Assembly: GCF_013394695.1 (NCBI RefSeq)
Contig: NZ_CP058258.1
Span: forward strand, 1,322,001 to 1,386,000
Source: Streptococcus sp. oral taxon 061
GTDB taxonomy: Bacteria > Bacillota > Bacilli > Lactobacillales > Streptococcaceae
DNA length: 64,000 nt
Reading direction: 5' to 3'
A model generated the notes under the pieces. It worked only from the letters and a program-made list of their open reading frames with translations, did no database searches and was not told where the DNA came from. Position numbers and translations under genes: made by a program. Every line of letters starts with the position of its first letter. Within the stretch, counting starts at the first letter, position 1. This document shows, one piece after another, positions 9,551 through 18,643 of the stretch.

Positions 9551-10750
9551 TTATTTATAGCTCAAAGCTCGTTTAAAGGTTTTCCAGATGCCTAAGTCAT
9601 CTGTTTGAAGAACTAAGCTAGCATACATACGGCCGATAAAGACTGTTGCAGTTACTGCAAAAATGACTGTTATAGCAAGCGAAATCCATGCTTCTAAACT
9701 ACTTGCATAACCATTAATAGCTCTAAAAGGCATAAAGAAAGTTGAGATAAATGGGATATATGAGCCAATCCTCAAAACCAAATTATCTCCAGATGTTCCT
9801 AAGGCAGTTACTCCAATAAATCCTACCATAATTAAAAGCATCAAAGGCGACAAGGCTTTACCAGAGTCTTCAGGCCGAGAAACCATCGAACCTAGAAAGG
9901 CAGCCAAAACCACATACATAAAGAGACTGACTAAGACAAACAATAAGGTATTGACTGAAAAGGATTCTCCTAAGTGGTTTAAAATACCTGAATTTGCTAA
10001 TAAGGGCATATCTTTAAAGAATAAGATTGCTCCAAGTCCGCCTACAATATAGATACCAATATGAGTCAAAATGACAAGAAGTAAGGCAATCATCCGTGCG
10101 TAGAAATAATGGCTAGCACGAATACTTGAAAATACCACTTCCATAATTTTTGTTCCTTTTTCACTAGCTACCTCTTGAGCAGTGACACTAGCATAGGTAA
10201 TCAAAATCATATAAAGAAACAAACCTAGTCCTGCAGCCGCAAAGGTCTGAACCATCTTTTTATTTTCCTTGGCTTCATCTATCTGCTCTGTGAATTGAAT
10301 TGTTTGCGCCAAACGTTTTTCCTGTTCCTGAGACAAATTTGCTTCTGAACGGTTGAGTTGGGATTGAAGTTCATTCAACTTAGCAGTCACAGCTAATTTA
10401 ATGCCACTCTCTAGTGAAGTCTCTCCATAATAGACCGCCTTAAGTACACTATCTTCTTGATCAATGGTCAGATAACCTTTTATTTTCTCATCCTTGATGG
10501 CTTCTTGGGCACTAGCTTCATCCTTATAATCAAAGTTAATGCCATTTGTCGATTTGAGCTCCTCTGTTACAGCAGGGACCGAACTAACTACTGCTACTTT
10601 ATTATTTTGAGCTAGAGAGGAACCTTGGAGATACCCAATTCCTCCAGACAAGCCGATAAAGAGAAATGGCGAGATTACCATAAAGAAAAAACTCCAGGAT
10701 TTAACATGACGCAGATAGGTTTCTTTGATTACAACCAACATATTTCTCAT
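9551..10750 (-). CDS. ABC-2 type transporter permease (NatB-like)
   Basis: This 399-residue membrane protein has an N-terminal membrane segment, a large extracytoplasmic region (about residues 45-165, with a glutamine/glutamate-rich coiled stretch), then five to six membrane segments, the layout of ABC-2 permeases of the NatB type. It overlaps its ATPase gene by 4 bases (ATGA), so the two form one exporter. The substrate is unknown. Related pairs export sodium ions, peptides or antibiotics. Nothing nearby identifies the cargo. Confidence 0.8.
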   Translation of the reverse strand: MRNMLVVIKETYLRHVKSWSFFFMVISPFLFIGLSGGIGYLQGSSLAQNNKVAVVSSVPAVTEELKSTNGINFDYKDEASAQEAIKDEKIKGYLTIDQEDSVLKAVYYGETSLESGIKLAVTAKLNELQSQLNRSEANLSQEQEKRLAQTIQFTEQIDEAKENKKMVQTFAAAGLGLFLYMILITYASVTAQEVASEKGTKIMEVVFSSIRASHYFYARMIALLLVILTHIGIYIVGGLGAILFFKDMPLLANSGILNHLGESFSVNTLLFVLVSLFMYVVLAAFLGSMVSRPEDSGKALSPLMLLIMVGFIGVTALGTSGDNLVLRIGSYIPFISTFFMPFRAINGYASSLEAWISLAITVIFAVTATVFIGRMYASLVLQTDDLGIWKTFKRALSYK

Positions 10751-11640
10751 ACTTCCACCCCTGATTCTAGTTTAAAGATTTCATCAATTGTCGGAGCTTG
10801 CTGATCAAAGGTCGCGATATAGTGTCCTTGAGTCAAGATAGCAAAGAGCTCCTGTCCAGCATTTTCGTCATCTAGAATAAGCTTCCAAATTCCCTGCTTG
10901 GTCAAGCTAGCATGAATGACATGTGGGAGGTTTTCCAAGTCTTCCTGACTCTTTTCACTTGCAACAAAGAGTCGCGTTTTGCCGTATTGATTACGAACAT
11001 CTTGGACTGGTCCATGCAAGACGACACGCCCATCACGAATCATAAGAATATCATCGCATAGCTCTTCGACATTGGTCATGACGTGGTCAGAGAAGATAAT
11101 GGTTGCACCACGTTCTTTTTCTTTGAGGATGACCTGCTTAAGCAATTCGGTATTGACTGGATCTAGACCACTAAAAGGTTCATCTAGGATAATCAAATCT
11201 GGTTCATGCATTAAAGTAATGATTAGCTGAATCTTTTGTTGATTCCCTTTTGAGAGGCTCTTAATCTTGTCTGTCAGTTTCCCCTTGACTTCCAGTTTTT
11301 CCATCCATTGAGGGAGTTTTTCTTTGACTTCTTTTGCATCCATGCCTTTTAAGGTTGCAAGATAGCGCACTTGTTCGAGAACTGTCAATTTAGGCATGAG
11401 ACTACGTTCTTCGGGTAGATAGCCAATCCGAGCATAGGTTTCCTGACGAATTTCCTGACCATCAAACTGAATCTCTCCCTGATATTCTAAAAATTTCAAA
11501 ATACTATGAAAAATGGTTGTTTTCCCAGCTCCATTTTTCCCAACTAGACCTAAAATTCTTCCAGGCTGAGCTTGAAAGTCAACGCCAAACAAGACTTGCT
11601 TAGGACCAAAGCTTTTTTCAAGATTGCGGACTTCTAACAT
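10747..11640 (-). CDS. ABC transporter ATP-binding protein (NatA-like)
   Basis: This 297-residue ATPase energises the downstream permease. It shows Walker A GKNGAGKTT, signature LSKGNQQK, Walker B LIILDEPFSGLD and a switch His in IIFSDHVM, followed by a C-terminal DUF4162-like extension of about 80 residues. The ATG at 11640 was preferred to a far upstream in-frame start because AGGAGGTGG lies just before it and the extra upstream frame runs through the promoter. The gene overlaps the permease by 4 bases. Confidence 0.85.
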   Translation of the reverse strand: MLEVRNLEKSFGPKQVLFGVDFQAQPGRILGLVGKNGAGKTTIFHSILKFLEYQGEIQFDGQEIRQETYARIGYLPEERSLMPKLTVLEQVRYLATLKGMDAKEVKEKLPQWMEKLEVKGKLTDKIKSLSKGNQQKIQLIITLMHEPDLIILDEPFSGLDPVNTELLKQVILKEKERGATIIFSDHVMTNVEELCDDILMIRDGRVVLHGPVQDVRNQYGKTRLFVASEKSQEDLENLPHVIHASLTKQGIWKLILDDENAGQELFAILTQGHYIATFDQQAPTIDEIFKLESGVEV

Positions 11641-11667
11641 GTTCCACCTCCTACTAATCTTACCCTC

Positions 11668-11695
11668 ATTATACTCCTTTTTTGGGGCATTACAA
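11668..11695 (-). promoter_or_regulatory. Promoter of the ABC exporter operon
   Basis: TATAAT (11668-11673) and TTGTAA (11690-11695) lie on the minus strand with a 16-base spacer, 28 bases upstream of the ATG. Confidence 0.7.
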
Positions 11696-11804
11696 GGATT
11701 TATGTACATTTTTATTAGTAGAATTTGCTTGGATTTTTTCATACCAAAAATAATAAAATTCACATTTATTTTTCTTTCCAATATTCGGCATTGACAAAGA
11801 CAAA

Positions 11805-11830
11805 AAAATCCATCCCTCAGGATGGATTTT
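11805..11830 (-). terminator. pheT terminator
   Basis: A perfect 11-bp hairpin (AAAATCCATCC and its inverse, loop CTCA) with a following T-run on the minus strand. It overlaps the final pheT region just past 11830 and ends the phe transcription unit. Confidence 0.85.
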
Positions 11831-11836
11831 AGACTT

Positions 11837-14242
11837 TTAACGCACTTCTGCATTGACTTTTTCTTCAAGTGAAGCTTGGATTTTTTCCATGTAACGTGCG
11901 ACTTCTTCGTCAGTCAAGCTATCTTCTGGATTTTGGAAGGTCAAGCTGTAGGCCATAGACTTCATACCGATTCCTAGTTTTTCACCTGAGAAGACGTCGA
12001 AGAGTTTGATATCTGTCAAACGTTTCACGCCAGCTGCTTGGATGGCATCTACCACCTCTTGGTGAGTCACTTCTGCCTTGAGGAGAAGGGCGATATCACG
12101 GCTCACCGCTGGGAATTTGGTGATTTCCACAAATGGAGCGGCTGGTTGAAGAGCTGCTTCGATAGCTGAAAGGTTGAGCTCTGCCACATAAGTTTCTGGA
12201 ATATCGTAAGCCTTAGCTGTAACAGGATGTACTTGACCGAGGAAACCAAGGACTTGGTCACCGAGTGAGATCAAGGCTGTACGTCCTGGGTGAAGACTAG
12301 CAATTTCAGAAGTTGCTGTATAAGTCACTTCAAGACCCAAGCGAGCAAAGAGAGCTTCCAAAATTCCCTTAGCATAGAAGAAGTCAACAGGAACTGCTGC
12401 TGTTTGGAAGTCTTTTTCAGCGACTAAACCTGTCAAAGCAAAGGCAAAGCTATTGATTTCGTTTGGCAAGTCTTCTTTTGGATTACCAGTTTGTTCAAAG
12501 ACTTTTCCAATCTCATAAAGAGCCAAGTCTTTATTCTTACGTGCTACGTTGTAGGCAACTGTATCAAGGATACCTGAAACCATATTTTGACGGAGAACAG
12601 AACGGTCCACAGTCATTGGCCACATGAGCTCTGTTAAATGACTTGGCTGAATCGTAAACTCAACCGCTTTTTCAGGAGTTGTAAGAGCGTAGGTGATGAT
12701 TTCAGTCAATCCAGCCCCTTCAGCAATAGTCCGAACTTGACGACGGAGTTTTTGTGTCGCTGTTAACTCACCTGCTGTCCCATCGTCTTTTGGAAGACTA
12801 GTTGGCAAGCGGTCATAACCGTAGATACGAGCGATTTCTTCAAAGAGATCCGCTTCGATAGTGATATCCCAACGGCGACGTGGAACTCTTACTGTGAAGC
12901 TGTCAGCATTTCCAGAAAGGCCAAATCCAAGACGACGGAAGACATCTTCTACATCGGCGTAGGAAAGCTCTGTACCGAGGACACGGTTGACGTCAACAAG
13001 AGTTGAAGAAACTTCCACATCAGAAGTGTCAAGCTCACCTGCTGAAACGATCCCCTTACGAACAGTTGCTCCTGAAAACTCTGCAATCATGCTCGCTGCC
13101 GCATCAAGGGCTTCATTGACAGTTGCCACGTTGATGCCTTTTTCAAAGCGAGAAGAAGATTCTGAACGAAGGTTGAGGCGACCACTAGTCTTACGGATAG
13201 ATTTGCCATTGAAAACAGCAGCTTCAAGGACGACACGACTAGATTTTTCAGAGATTTCTGTAGCTTGACCACCCATAACACCTGCAAGGGCTACTGGTTT
13301 ATCAGCGACAGTGATTACGAGGTCATTTATTTCTAACTCACGCTCTTCACCATCCAAGGTTACTAATTTTTCACCAGCACGCGCTTCACGCACACGGATG
13401 TCAGTCCCTTCAAAGGTATCCAAGTCAAAGGCATGCATTGGTTGACCAAAGTAAAGCAAGATATAGTTGGTCACGTCGACGACATTATTAATCGGACGGA
13501 TGCCTTCGTTCATGAGGAGGTTTTGCAACCATTGTGGACTTGGTGCGATGGTCACATTGTCCAAGATACGAGTTGCATAATAAGGCGCCTTGTCTGTGTC
13601 AATGCTGACAGAAAGAGCATCGGCTGTAGCTTGGTCTGTTTCTGAAAGAGCAAATTCTTTAAAGTTAACTGCCTTGTCATAAATCGCTGCTACTTCGTAC
13701 GCTACCCCACGCATAGAAAGAGCGTCTGCACGGTTTGGAGTGATAGAAAGCTCGATGATTTCATCATCCAAGTCTAGGTAAGAGAAGACTTCATCTCCTG
13801 GAACAGCATCTTGAGGCAAGATTTGGATCCCATCTGCAAATTCCTTTGGTACAACGGAGTCAGAAATGCCCAACTCACCAAGTGAACAGATCATCCCGAG
13901 TGACTCTAAGCCACGGATTTTCCCTTTTTTAATCTTGTAGTTATCTGCGATACGAGCACCTGGAAGAGCCACCATGACCTTGATGCCTGCATGCACATTT
14001 GGTGCTCCACAGACGATTTGACGGGCTTCTTCTTCACCCACATTGACTTGGCAGACATGCAAGTGTGTTTCTGGCACATCTTCACAAGACAGGACTTCTC
14101 CGACGACAATTTTTGAGAGACCAGCAGCAGGTGATTCCACACCTTCTACTTCGATCCCTGTGGTTGACATTTTTTCAGCCAACTCTTGTGATGGCACATC
14201 AATGTCCACCAATTCTTTTAACCATTTATAAGATACTAACAT
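11837..14242 (-). CDS. pheT: Phenylalanyl-tRNA synthetase beta subunit
   Basis: This 801-residue large subunit of the (alpha-beta)2 enzyme charges tRNA-Phe. In order: an N-terminal tRNA-binding EMAP-like domain (about 40-150, containing [20 protein letters not shown]), the B3/4 editing domain (about 210-400) that hydrolyses Tyr-tRNA-Phe, the B5 domain, a catalytic-like core and a C-terminal ferredoxin-fold anticodon-binding domain (about 705-801, [11 protein letters not shown]). Length is normal. It lies 130 bases downstream of pheS with no promoter I recognise between them, so it is probably co-transcribed under the T-box. Confidence 0.96.
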   Translation of the reverse strand: MLVSYKWLKELVDIDVPSQELAEKMSTTGIEVEGVESPAAGLSKIVVGEVLSCEDVPETHLHVCQVNVGEEEARQIVCGAPNVHAGIKVMVALPGARIADNYKIKKGKIRGLESLGMICSLGELGISDSVVPKEFADGIQILPQDAVPGDEVFSYLDLDDEIIELSITPNRADALSMRGVAYEVAAIYDKAVNFKEFALSETDQATADALSVSIDTDKAPYYATRILDNVTIAPSPQWLQNLLMNEGIRPINNVVDVTNYILLYFGQPMHAFDLDTFEGTDIRVREARAGEKLVTLDGEERELEINDLVITVADKPVALAGVMGGQATEISEKSSRVVLEAAVFNGKSIRKTSGRLNLRSESSSRFEKGINVATVNEALDAAASMIAEFSGATVRKGIVSAGELDTSDVEVSSTLVDVNRVLGTELSYADVEDVFRRLGFGLSGNADSFTVRVPRRRWDITIEADLFEEIARIYGYDRLPTSLPKDDGTAGELTATQKLRRQVRTIAEGAGLTEIITYALTTPEKAVEFTIQPSHLTELMWPMTVDRSVLRQNMVSGILDTVAYNVARKNKDLALYEIGKVFEQTGNPKEDLPNEINSFAFALTGLVAEKDFQTAAVPVDFFYAKGILEALFARLGLEVTYTATSEIASLHPGRTALISLGDQVLGFLGQVHPVTAKAYDIPETYVAELNLSAIEAALQPAAPFVEITKFPAVSRDIALLLKAEVTHQEVVDAIQAAGVKRLTDIKLFDVFSGEKLGIGMKSMAYSLTFQNPEDSLTDEEVARYMEKIQASLEEKVNAEVR

Positions 14243-14372
14243 AATTCTGATTGTAAGATCCCAGTAAGAGAGACCTTTTCAATTCCTTTCTTTTTCTTTG
14301 AGGTAGTCCTCACCATTTCTCATTGAGAGAAGATGATTAGTACTGTATAGGACTGTGTTTCAGGTTTCAATC

Positions 14373-15419
14373 TTATTTAAACTGTTCTGAGAAGCGGACA
14401 TCGCCTTGGTAGAATCCACGGATATCGTTGATTCCATAACGAAGCATAGCTACACGCTCTTGACCAAGACCAAAGGCAAAACCAGAGTAAACACTTGCAT
14501 CAATCCCACTCATTTCAAGGACACGAGGGTGAACCATTCCGGCACCCATAATCTCGATCCAACCTGTTTTCTTACAAACGTTACAGCCATCTCCACCACA
14601 CTTGAAGCATGAAACATCAACCTCAACAGAAGGCTCTGTAAATGGGAAGTAAGATGGACGCAAACGAATTTGACGCTCTTCACCAAACATTTTTTGCACA
14701 ATCAACTGAAGAGTTCCTTGAAGATCAGCCATAGAGATGTTTTTCCCTACAACCAAACCTTCGATTTGGTGGAATTGGTGACTGTGGGTTGCATCGTCTG
14801 TATCACGACGGAATACACGTCCTGGTGAGATCATCTTCAAAGGACCTTTAGAAAAATCATGGGCATCCATCGCACGCGCCTGAACTGGAGACGTGTGGGT
14901 ACGGAGCAAGATTTCTTCTGTGATGTAGAAAGTGTCCTGCATATCACGGGCTGGGTGGTCTTTTGGAAGGTTCATACGTTCGAAGTTGTAGTAGTCTTGT
15001 TCTACTTCAAATCCATCCACAACTTGATAACCCATACCGATGAAAATATCTTCAATTTCTTCACTAGTTTGTGTAAGAACGTGACGGTGACCAGTCGCAA
15101 CTGGACGAGCTGGAAGAGTCACATCAATACTCTCACTTGCTAGTTGAGCTGCGACTTTCTTTTCTTCCAAGAGCTTAGCTGTTTCTTCAAAGGCAGCTGT
15201 CAAGACATCACGAGCCTCGTTTACGTGTTTTCCGATAACAGGACGCATTTCTGCAGAAACGTCTTTCATCCCTTTAAGGATTTCGGTCAGTGACCCTTTT
15301 TTCCCAAGGACTGAGACACGCAATTCTTGCATCTCTTTTTCATTTTCAGCAGTAATCTGCTTCAAGCTAGCTAGCGTTTCTTCACGAAGCGCTTTTAATT
15401 GTTCTTCAATAGTTGACAT
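14373..15419 (-). CDS. pheS: Phenylalanyl-tRNA synthetase alpha subunit
   Basis: This 348-residue catalytic subunit has an N-terminal coiled coil (about 5-90), then the class II core with motif 2 region [24 protein letters not shown] and the C-terminal motif 3 region [17 protein letters not shown]. The ATG at 15419 follows GGAGGAATT. The frame is open further upstream, but that part runs through the T-box terminator and is not protein. The four-cysteine stretch [16 protein letters not shown] is a small zinc-knuckle-like insert seen in streptococcal PheS. Confidence 0.96.
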   Translation of the reverse strand: MSTIEEQLKALREETLASLKQITAENEKEMQELRVSVLGKKGSLTEILKGMKDVSAEMRPVIGKHVNEARDVLTAAFEETAKLLEEKKVAAQLASESIDVTLPARPVATGHRHVLTQTSEEIEDIFIGMGYQVVDGFEVEQDYYNFERMNLPKDHPARDMQDTFYITEEILLRTHTSPVQARAMDAHDFSKGPLKMISPGRVFRRDTDDATHSHQFHQIEGLVVGKNISMADLQGTLQLIVQKMFGEERQIRLRPSYFPFTEPSVEVDVSCFKCGGDGCNVCKKTGWIEIMGAGMVHPRVLEMSGIDASVYSGFAFGLGQERVAMLRYGINDIRGFYQGDVRFSEQFK

Positions 15420-15439
15420 AATTCCTCCATCAGTCTCTC

Positions 15440-15650
15440 GTAAGATAAAAAGAAAACCACATGTCAAAAACTCCACTCGGAGCGTTGACACGCGGTACCA
15501 TCCGTTTTCATCTGACAAGTCAGACCTTTATTTCCGAATCCTTGCGCAAGTGAATTCACCCAGTTTTCATATAGAGAGCTTTCAGTCACGGCTCTCCTCC
15601 CTGATATACTTCCCTTGAGTTACTAGTCTTGCAGATTCCTATTTAATTAC
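15440..15650 (-). promoter_or_regulatory. T-box leader (phenylalanine) controlling pheS-pheT
   Basis: The minus strand holds the conserved T-box core GGATGGTACCGCG (15491-15503) followed by a terminator (15462-15490). Upstream is a Stem I-like fold with the AGTA and GGGAGG-type bulges, and a GAATTCA loop offering TTC (15552-15554) as the specifier codon for Phe. Uncharged tRNA-Phe would pair with the specifier and the T-box bulge and stabilise the antiterminator. Confidence 0.9.
15462..15490 (-). terminator. T-box attenuator terminator
   Basis: TGTCAA and TTGACA close the outer stem and CTCC/GGAG the inner stem. A T-rich run follows on the minus strand before the pheS ribosome-binding site. 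Confidence 0.75.
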
Positions 15651-15655
15651 TAAAT

Positions 15656-15684
15656 ATTTTATCAAATTTCAAGCATTCTTGCAA
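15656..15684 (-). promoter_or_regulatory. pheS promoter
   Basis: TTGCAA (15679-15684) and TAAAAT (15656-15661) are 17 bases apart on the minus strand, directly upstream of the T-box leader. Confidence 0.7.
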
Positions 15685-15696
15685 GATGTTTTGCGA

Positions 15697-16413
15697 CTAA
15701 TCAACATAGTCTCCACCTTCAAAGCCATAATACTCTTCCAGACTGAGGCCACTTGCAGCGATTTCTTTGGCTTCTTTGCCGACGTAGCGAAGGTGCCATT
15801 CCTCGGCCATATAACCCGTTTCCTTTTCCTTACCTTTGAGATAACGGACGACAAAGCCATAGTCAGCCGCATGGTCCAAAAGCCATTGGGCAGCCTTTTC
15901 TTCAGTCACTAAATCTCCATTTGTTCCAATTAGGTCAAAGGCAAGGCCAGTTTGGTGTTCACTGTAACCAGGCCGAGCAGAATAGCGGTCAGCCTCTGCC
16001 TTTCCGTCTTTGTTGACATAGTCCTGATAAAGCTGAGTTTGAGTTTCATAACTTCTAAAACCACTATAGTTGTCGCTAATCGGGAATCCTGCTTGTTGCA
16101 TAGCTGCAATGAGTTTCAACAGTTCTGCTTTAGCGGTAGGGTTTTCCCCTGGATTATAGTCTTTTGACATAGGATAATGCTTATTAGCGACAACAATCTC
16201 ATCGTACTTGCCTTGAATGCTGTAGTGATCTCCTTTGTCTACTACTTCTGCTTTCTTTTGACTAGCTACCTGAGACTTACTTCCCGCAGTTCCTTCTTGG
16301 ACAGTTTTTTCTTCCGTTGAAGTCTGAGTTTCTGAAGTTGCTGGCTTTTCTTGTGAGCAAGCCGCTAATGTCAAGGCTAATAATCCTGATAATACAAGAT
16401 ATCTTTTCTTCAT
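15697..16413 (-). CDS. ldcB: L,D-carboxypeptidase LdcB (DacB), lipoprotein of the VanY family
   Basis: This 238-residue lipoprotein (signal peptide ending LTLAAC, lipidated Cys19) trims the tetrapeptide stem of peptidoglycan by removing D-Ala from L-Lys. A Ser/Thr/Glu-rich linker leads to the zinc peptidase domain with SEHQTGLAFD (zinc His and Asp) and EEWHLRY (catalytic Glu and zinc His). It is nearly identical along its length to the pneumococcal protein as I remember it. The ATG at 16413 follows AAAGGA. It lies 11 bases after the HIT gene stop, so the M42 peptidase, HIT and ldcB genes form one operon. Confidence 0.93.
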   Translation of the reverse strand: MKKRYLVLSGLLALTLAACSQEKPATSETQTSTEEKTVQEGTAGSKSQVASQKKAEVVDKGDHYSIQGKYDEIVVANKHYPMSKDYNPGENPTAKAELLKLIAAMQQAGFPISDNYSGFRSYETQTQLYQDYVNKDGKAEADRYSARPGYSEHQTGLAFDLIGTNGDLVTEEKAAQWLLDHAADYGFVVRYLKGKEKETGYMAEEWHLRYVGKEAKEIAASGLSLEEYYGFEGGDYVD

Positions 16414-16424
16414 CTTTAATCCTT

Positions 16425-16886
16425 TCATTTTACTATCTGGTTTAAAGTTTCTGATAATGTCGCAATCAAGTTTTCCAGTCTCCGATCTTTAACGTGATAT
16501 TCCTCAGCGACCATTTCTTCCCAAGGAACCCACCAGACTGGACCACGTCCATTTAGACCGTGCCCTTTCATATCACCAGCTCGTCTTGGAAAAATATGCC
16601 AGTGAACATGAGCGTCTCCATTTCCCAACAACTCTACATTCATCTTTTCAGCAGTAAAAGCCTTAGAGACAGCTTCCTGAACCAGACTCATTTCCTCTAA
16701 AAAGCGGAATTTGACAGTTGGATGTAGATGATGCAATTCTGTGACATGTTCCTTGGCTAAGAATAGAGTGTAGCCTTCAAAATACTGGTGGTCTCCGATG
16801 ACAACATAGCCAGTTTCTAATTCCTTGACAAAGTAGGGATTTTCCCCTGCCTTAATCAATTCAATTCGATCACAAATCAAGCACAT
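16425..16886 (-). CDS. HIT family protein
   Basis: This 153-residue protein of the histidine-triad nucleotide hydrolase fold has the active-site run HVHWHIFPR near residues 95-103 and a CxxC pair (MCLICD) at the N-terminus. The likely reaction is hydrolysis of nucleotide-phosphoramidate or dinucleoside polyphosphate, but the cellular substrate is unknown. The ATG at 16886 was chosen because GGTGGA precedes it. A longer frame would overlap the upstream peptidase gene. Operon position between an M42 peptidase and ldcB. Confidence 0.85.
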   Translation of the reverse strand: MCLICDRIELIKAGENPYFVKELETGYVVIGDHQYFEGYTLFLAKEHVTELHHLHPTVKFRFLEEMSLVQEAVSKAFTAEKMNVELLGNGDAHVHWHIFPRRAGDMKGHGLNGRGPVWWVPWEEMVAEEYHVKDRRLENLIATLSETLNQIVK

Positions 16887-16887
16887 C

Positions 16888-17925
16888 TTATTCCACCAAG
16901 TCACTCTTGAGATAAGCATCTACCATACGCTCAGTAGCCACTACAGAATCAATATGAGTACGCTCATAAGAATGACTAGACTCAATACCAGCTCCTAGAA
17001 GAGCGTGCTTAACCTCTGCTCCAGCTGACATCGCTGCAGAAGCATCCGAACCGTAAAATGGATAGATATCTAGTTTAAACGGAATGTCTTGCTCTTCAGC
17101 TAAAGCAACTAAATGTTGACGGAATTCATAGTGGTAAGGACCAGAAGCATCTTTGACACAGATAGAGACTGTGTACTCGTCCGTCTGCTGGTCATCTCCC
17201 ATCGCTCCCATATCTACTGCCAGATATTCGACAACTTGACTAGGGATACTTGAGTTAGCACCATGCCCCACTTCTTCAAAGACTGAAAAAGCAAAATGCG
17301 TAGTAACTGGAAGCTCAATTCCTTCTTCTTTGTAGACTTTGAGGAGATTTAGGAGAATTGCTGCGCTGACCTTATCATCCAAATGACGCGATTTGATAAA
17401 GCCTGAATCAGCCACCACAGTTCGTGGGTCAAAACTGATAAAGTCTCCAACCTCGATACCGAGTGCACGTGTTTCTTTTTCGTTGGTCACTTTTTCATCC
17501 AAACGTACTTCCATATTGTCCTGCGTACGTTCCGCAGTTCCAGCATCCTTATAGACGTGACAAGAAGTCTGGTGGATTAAAATCGTACCTGAAACAGTCT
17601 TACCTGTGCTAGCCACATGAACGGTACAGTTTTCTCCCTCAATCATGTTCCAAGGATATCCTCCAATACGGTCCATTTTAAGACGACCATCTGGTTTAAC
17701 AGCGCGAACGATAGCTCCCAGAGTATCCACATGGGCAGTCACATAGCGTTGTTGTTCATCATTTTTACCTTTAACAGTAACGTTGACACCACCTTTGGCA
17801 GTACGGACAGGTTGATAGCCTAACTTTTCAAGTGTCTCAACTAAATAATCAGTAATCTCACGGGTAAAACCTGTTGGCGATGCGATAGCAGTTAGTTCTT
17901 TAATATATTCTACAGTTTGATTCAT
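16888..17925 (-). CDS. M42 family glutamyl/lysyl aminopeptidase-like metallopeptidase
   Basis: This 345-residue cytoplasmic enzyme of the tetrahedral aminopeptidase family has the two-zinc site visible as TAHVDTLG, SRHLDDKVSA, FEEVGHG and VDMGAMG. An internal PDZ-like insertion is expected around residues 75-170. It would remove N-terminal residues from short peptides. The ATG at 17925 follows GAGGTGAAGAA. The HIT gene begins 2 bases beyond its stop, so the genes are tightly coupled. Confidence 0.88.
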   Translation of the reverse strand: MNQTVEYIKELTAIASPTGFTREITDYLVETLEKLGYQPVRTAKGGVNVTVKGKNDEQQRYVTAHVDTLGAIVRAVKPDGRLKMDRIGGYPWNMIEGENCTVHVASTGKTVSGTILIHQTSCHVYKDAGTAERTQDNMEVRLDEKVTNEKETRALGIEVGDFISFDPRTVVADSGFIKSRHLDDKVSAAILLNLLKVYKEEGIELPVTTHFAFSVFEEVGHGANSSIPSQVVEYLAVDMGAMGDDQQTDEYTVSICVKDASGPYHYEFRQHLVALAEEQDIPFKLDIYPFYGSDASAAMSAGAEVKHALLGAGIESSHSYERTHIDSVVATERMVDAYLKSDLVE

Positions 17926-17990
17926 TTCTTCACCTCTTCTTACCATTATATCACTTTTCCCATTTTAGTATGTGTAAAAAGGAAAAACTG

Positions 17991-18015
17991 ACATACTTTG
18001 ATAATGAAAGTATGT
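17991..18015. promoter_or_regulatory. Palindromic operator before the DUF1307 lipoprotein gene
   Basis: Arms ACATACTTT (17991-17999) and AAAGTATGT (18007-18015) are perfect inverses around a 7-base centre. A further half-site, AGTATGT, lies at about 17967-17973. The palindrome covers the -35 box of the downstream promoter. Confidence 0.6.
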
Positions 18016-18026
18016 TATGGTATAAT
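17998..18026 (+). promoter_or_regulatory. Promoter of the DUF1307 lipoprotein gene
   Basis: TTGATA (17998-18003) and TATAAT (18021-18026) are 17 bases apart, with AAAGGA and ATG following. Confidence 0.75.
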
Positions 18027-18057
18027 AAAAGTAGTTCTTATGATGAAAGGAAAAAAT

Positions 18058-18606
18058 ATGAACAGATATTTCAAAATAACGCTTCTCTTAGCCTTACCGT
18101 TGGCATTCTTGTTGGGATGTTCTAAACAATCAACAACTTCTAACTCTTTAAAAGCAGAAACAAGTGAAGTAAAAACTACCGAAACTGAAACTACTGAGGC
18201 TGAAACTACAGAAAAGAAAGCTGAATCAAAAACTGTAGCCTTTGTTCATGACAGTAATCCAGGAAGACATTCTACCTTGACATACACTGTTGAAGGCGAT
18301 GATGTTATGAAACAAGAAGTTTATAATGTTTTTGAACCTGAAGTACTCAATAAGAGCGCCGATGAGATTAAAGAACTTATCGTGAAAACTTATAAAGGGT
18401 ATGAAGGAATTAAGGGCGTTACACAAAATATCGAATTCAAAGATGGAAAAGTCGTCCATACCATGGTCATTGACATGACTGTAGTCAATCTTGATGAGAT
18501 GAAAAAAGCAATGCCAAATGAATATTCAGGAGCTGGAAAACGTGTAAGTTTTGCAAAAACTAAAAAAATGCTTGAGGATCTTGGGTATACTGAAAAAACG
18601 AACTAA
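18058..18606 (+). CDS. DUF1307 (YehR-like) lipoprotein
   Basis: This 182-residue lipoprotein has a signal peptide with lipobox LLGC (Cys21), a Thr/Glu-rich low-complexity linker at about residues 35-60, and a compact domain of about 120 residues resembling DUF1307/YehR proteins of enterococci and streptococci. The family function is unknown. Its own promoter carries a palindromic operator and a hairpin follows, so it is a single regulated unit. The start at 18058 follows GAAAGGA. In-frame upstream codons lie across the promoter. Confidence 0.75.
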   Translation: MNRYFKITLLLALPLAFLLGCSKQSTTSNSLKAETSEVKTTETETTEAETTEKKAESKTVAFVHDSNPGRHSTLTYTVEGDDVMKQEVYNVFEPEVLNKSADEIKELIVKTYKGYEGIKGVTQNIEFKDGKVVHTMVIDMTVVNLDEMKKAMPNEYSGAGKRVSFAKTKKMLEDLGYTEKTN

Positions 18607-18617
18607 GAGTAATAAAA

Positions 18618-18641
18618 AAACCTTGGCATCTGCCAAGGTTT
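18618..18641. terminator. Bidirectional terminator between the DUF1307 gene and brnQ
   Basis: An 11-bp perfect hairpin (AAACCTTGGCA and its inverse) with flanking A- and T-runs, between converging genes. Confidence 0.9.
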
Positions 18642-18643
18642 TT

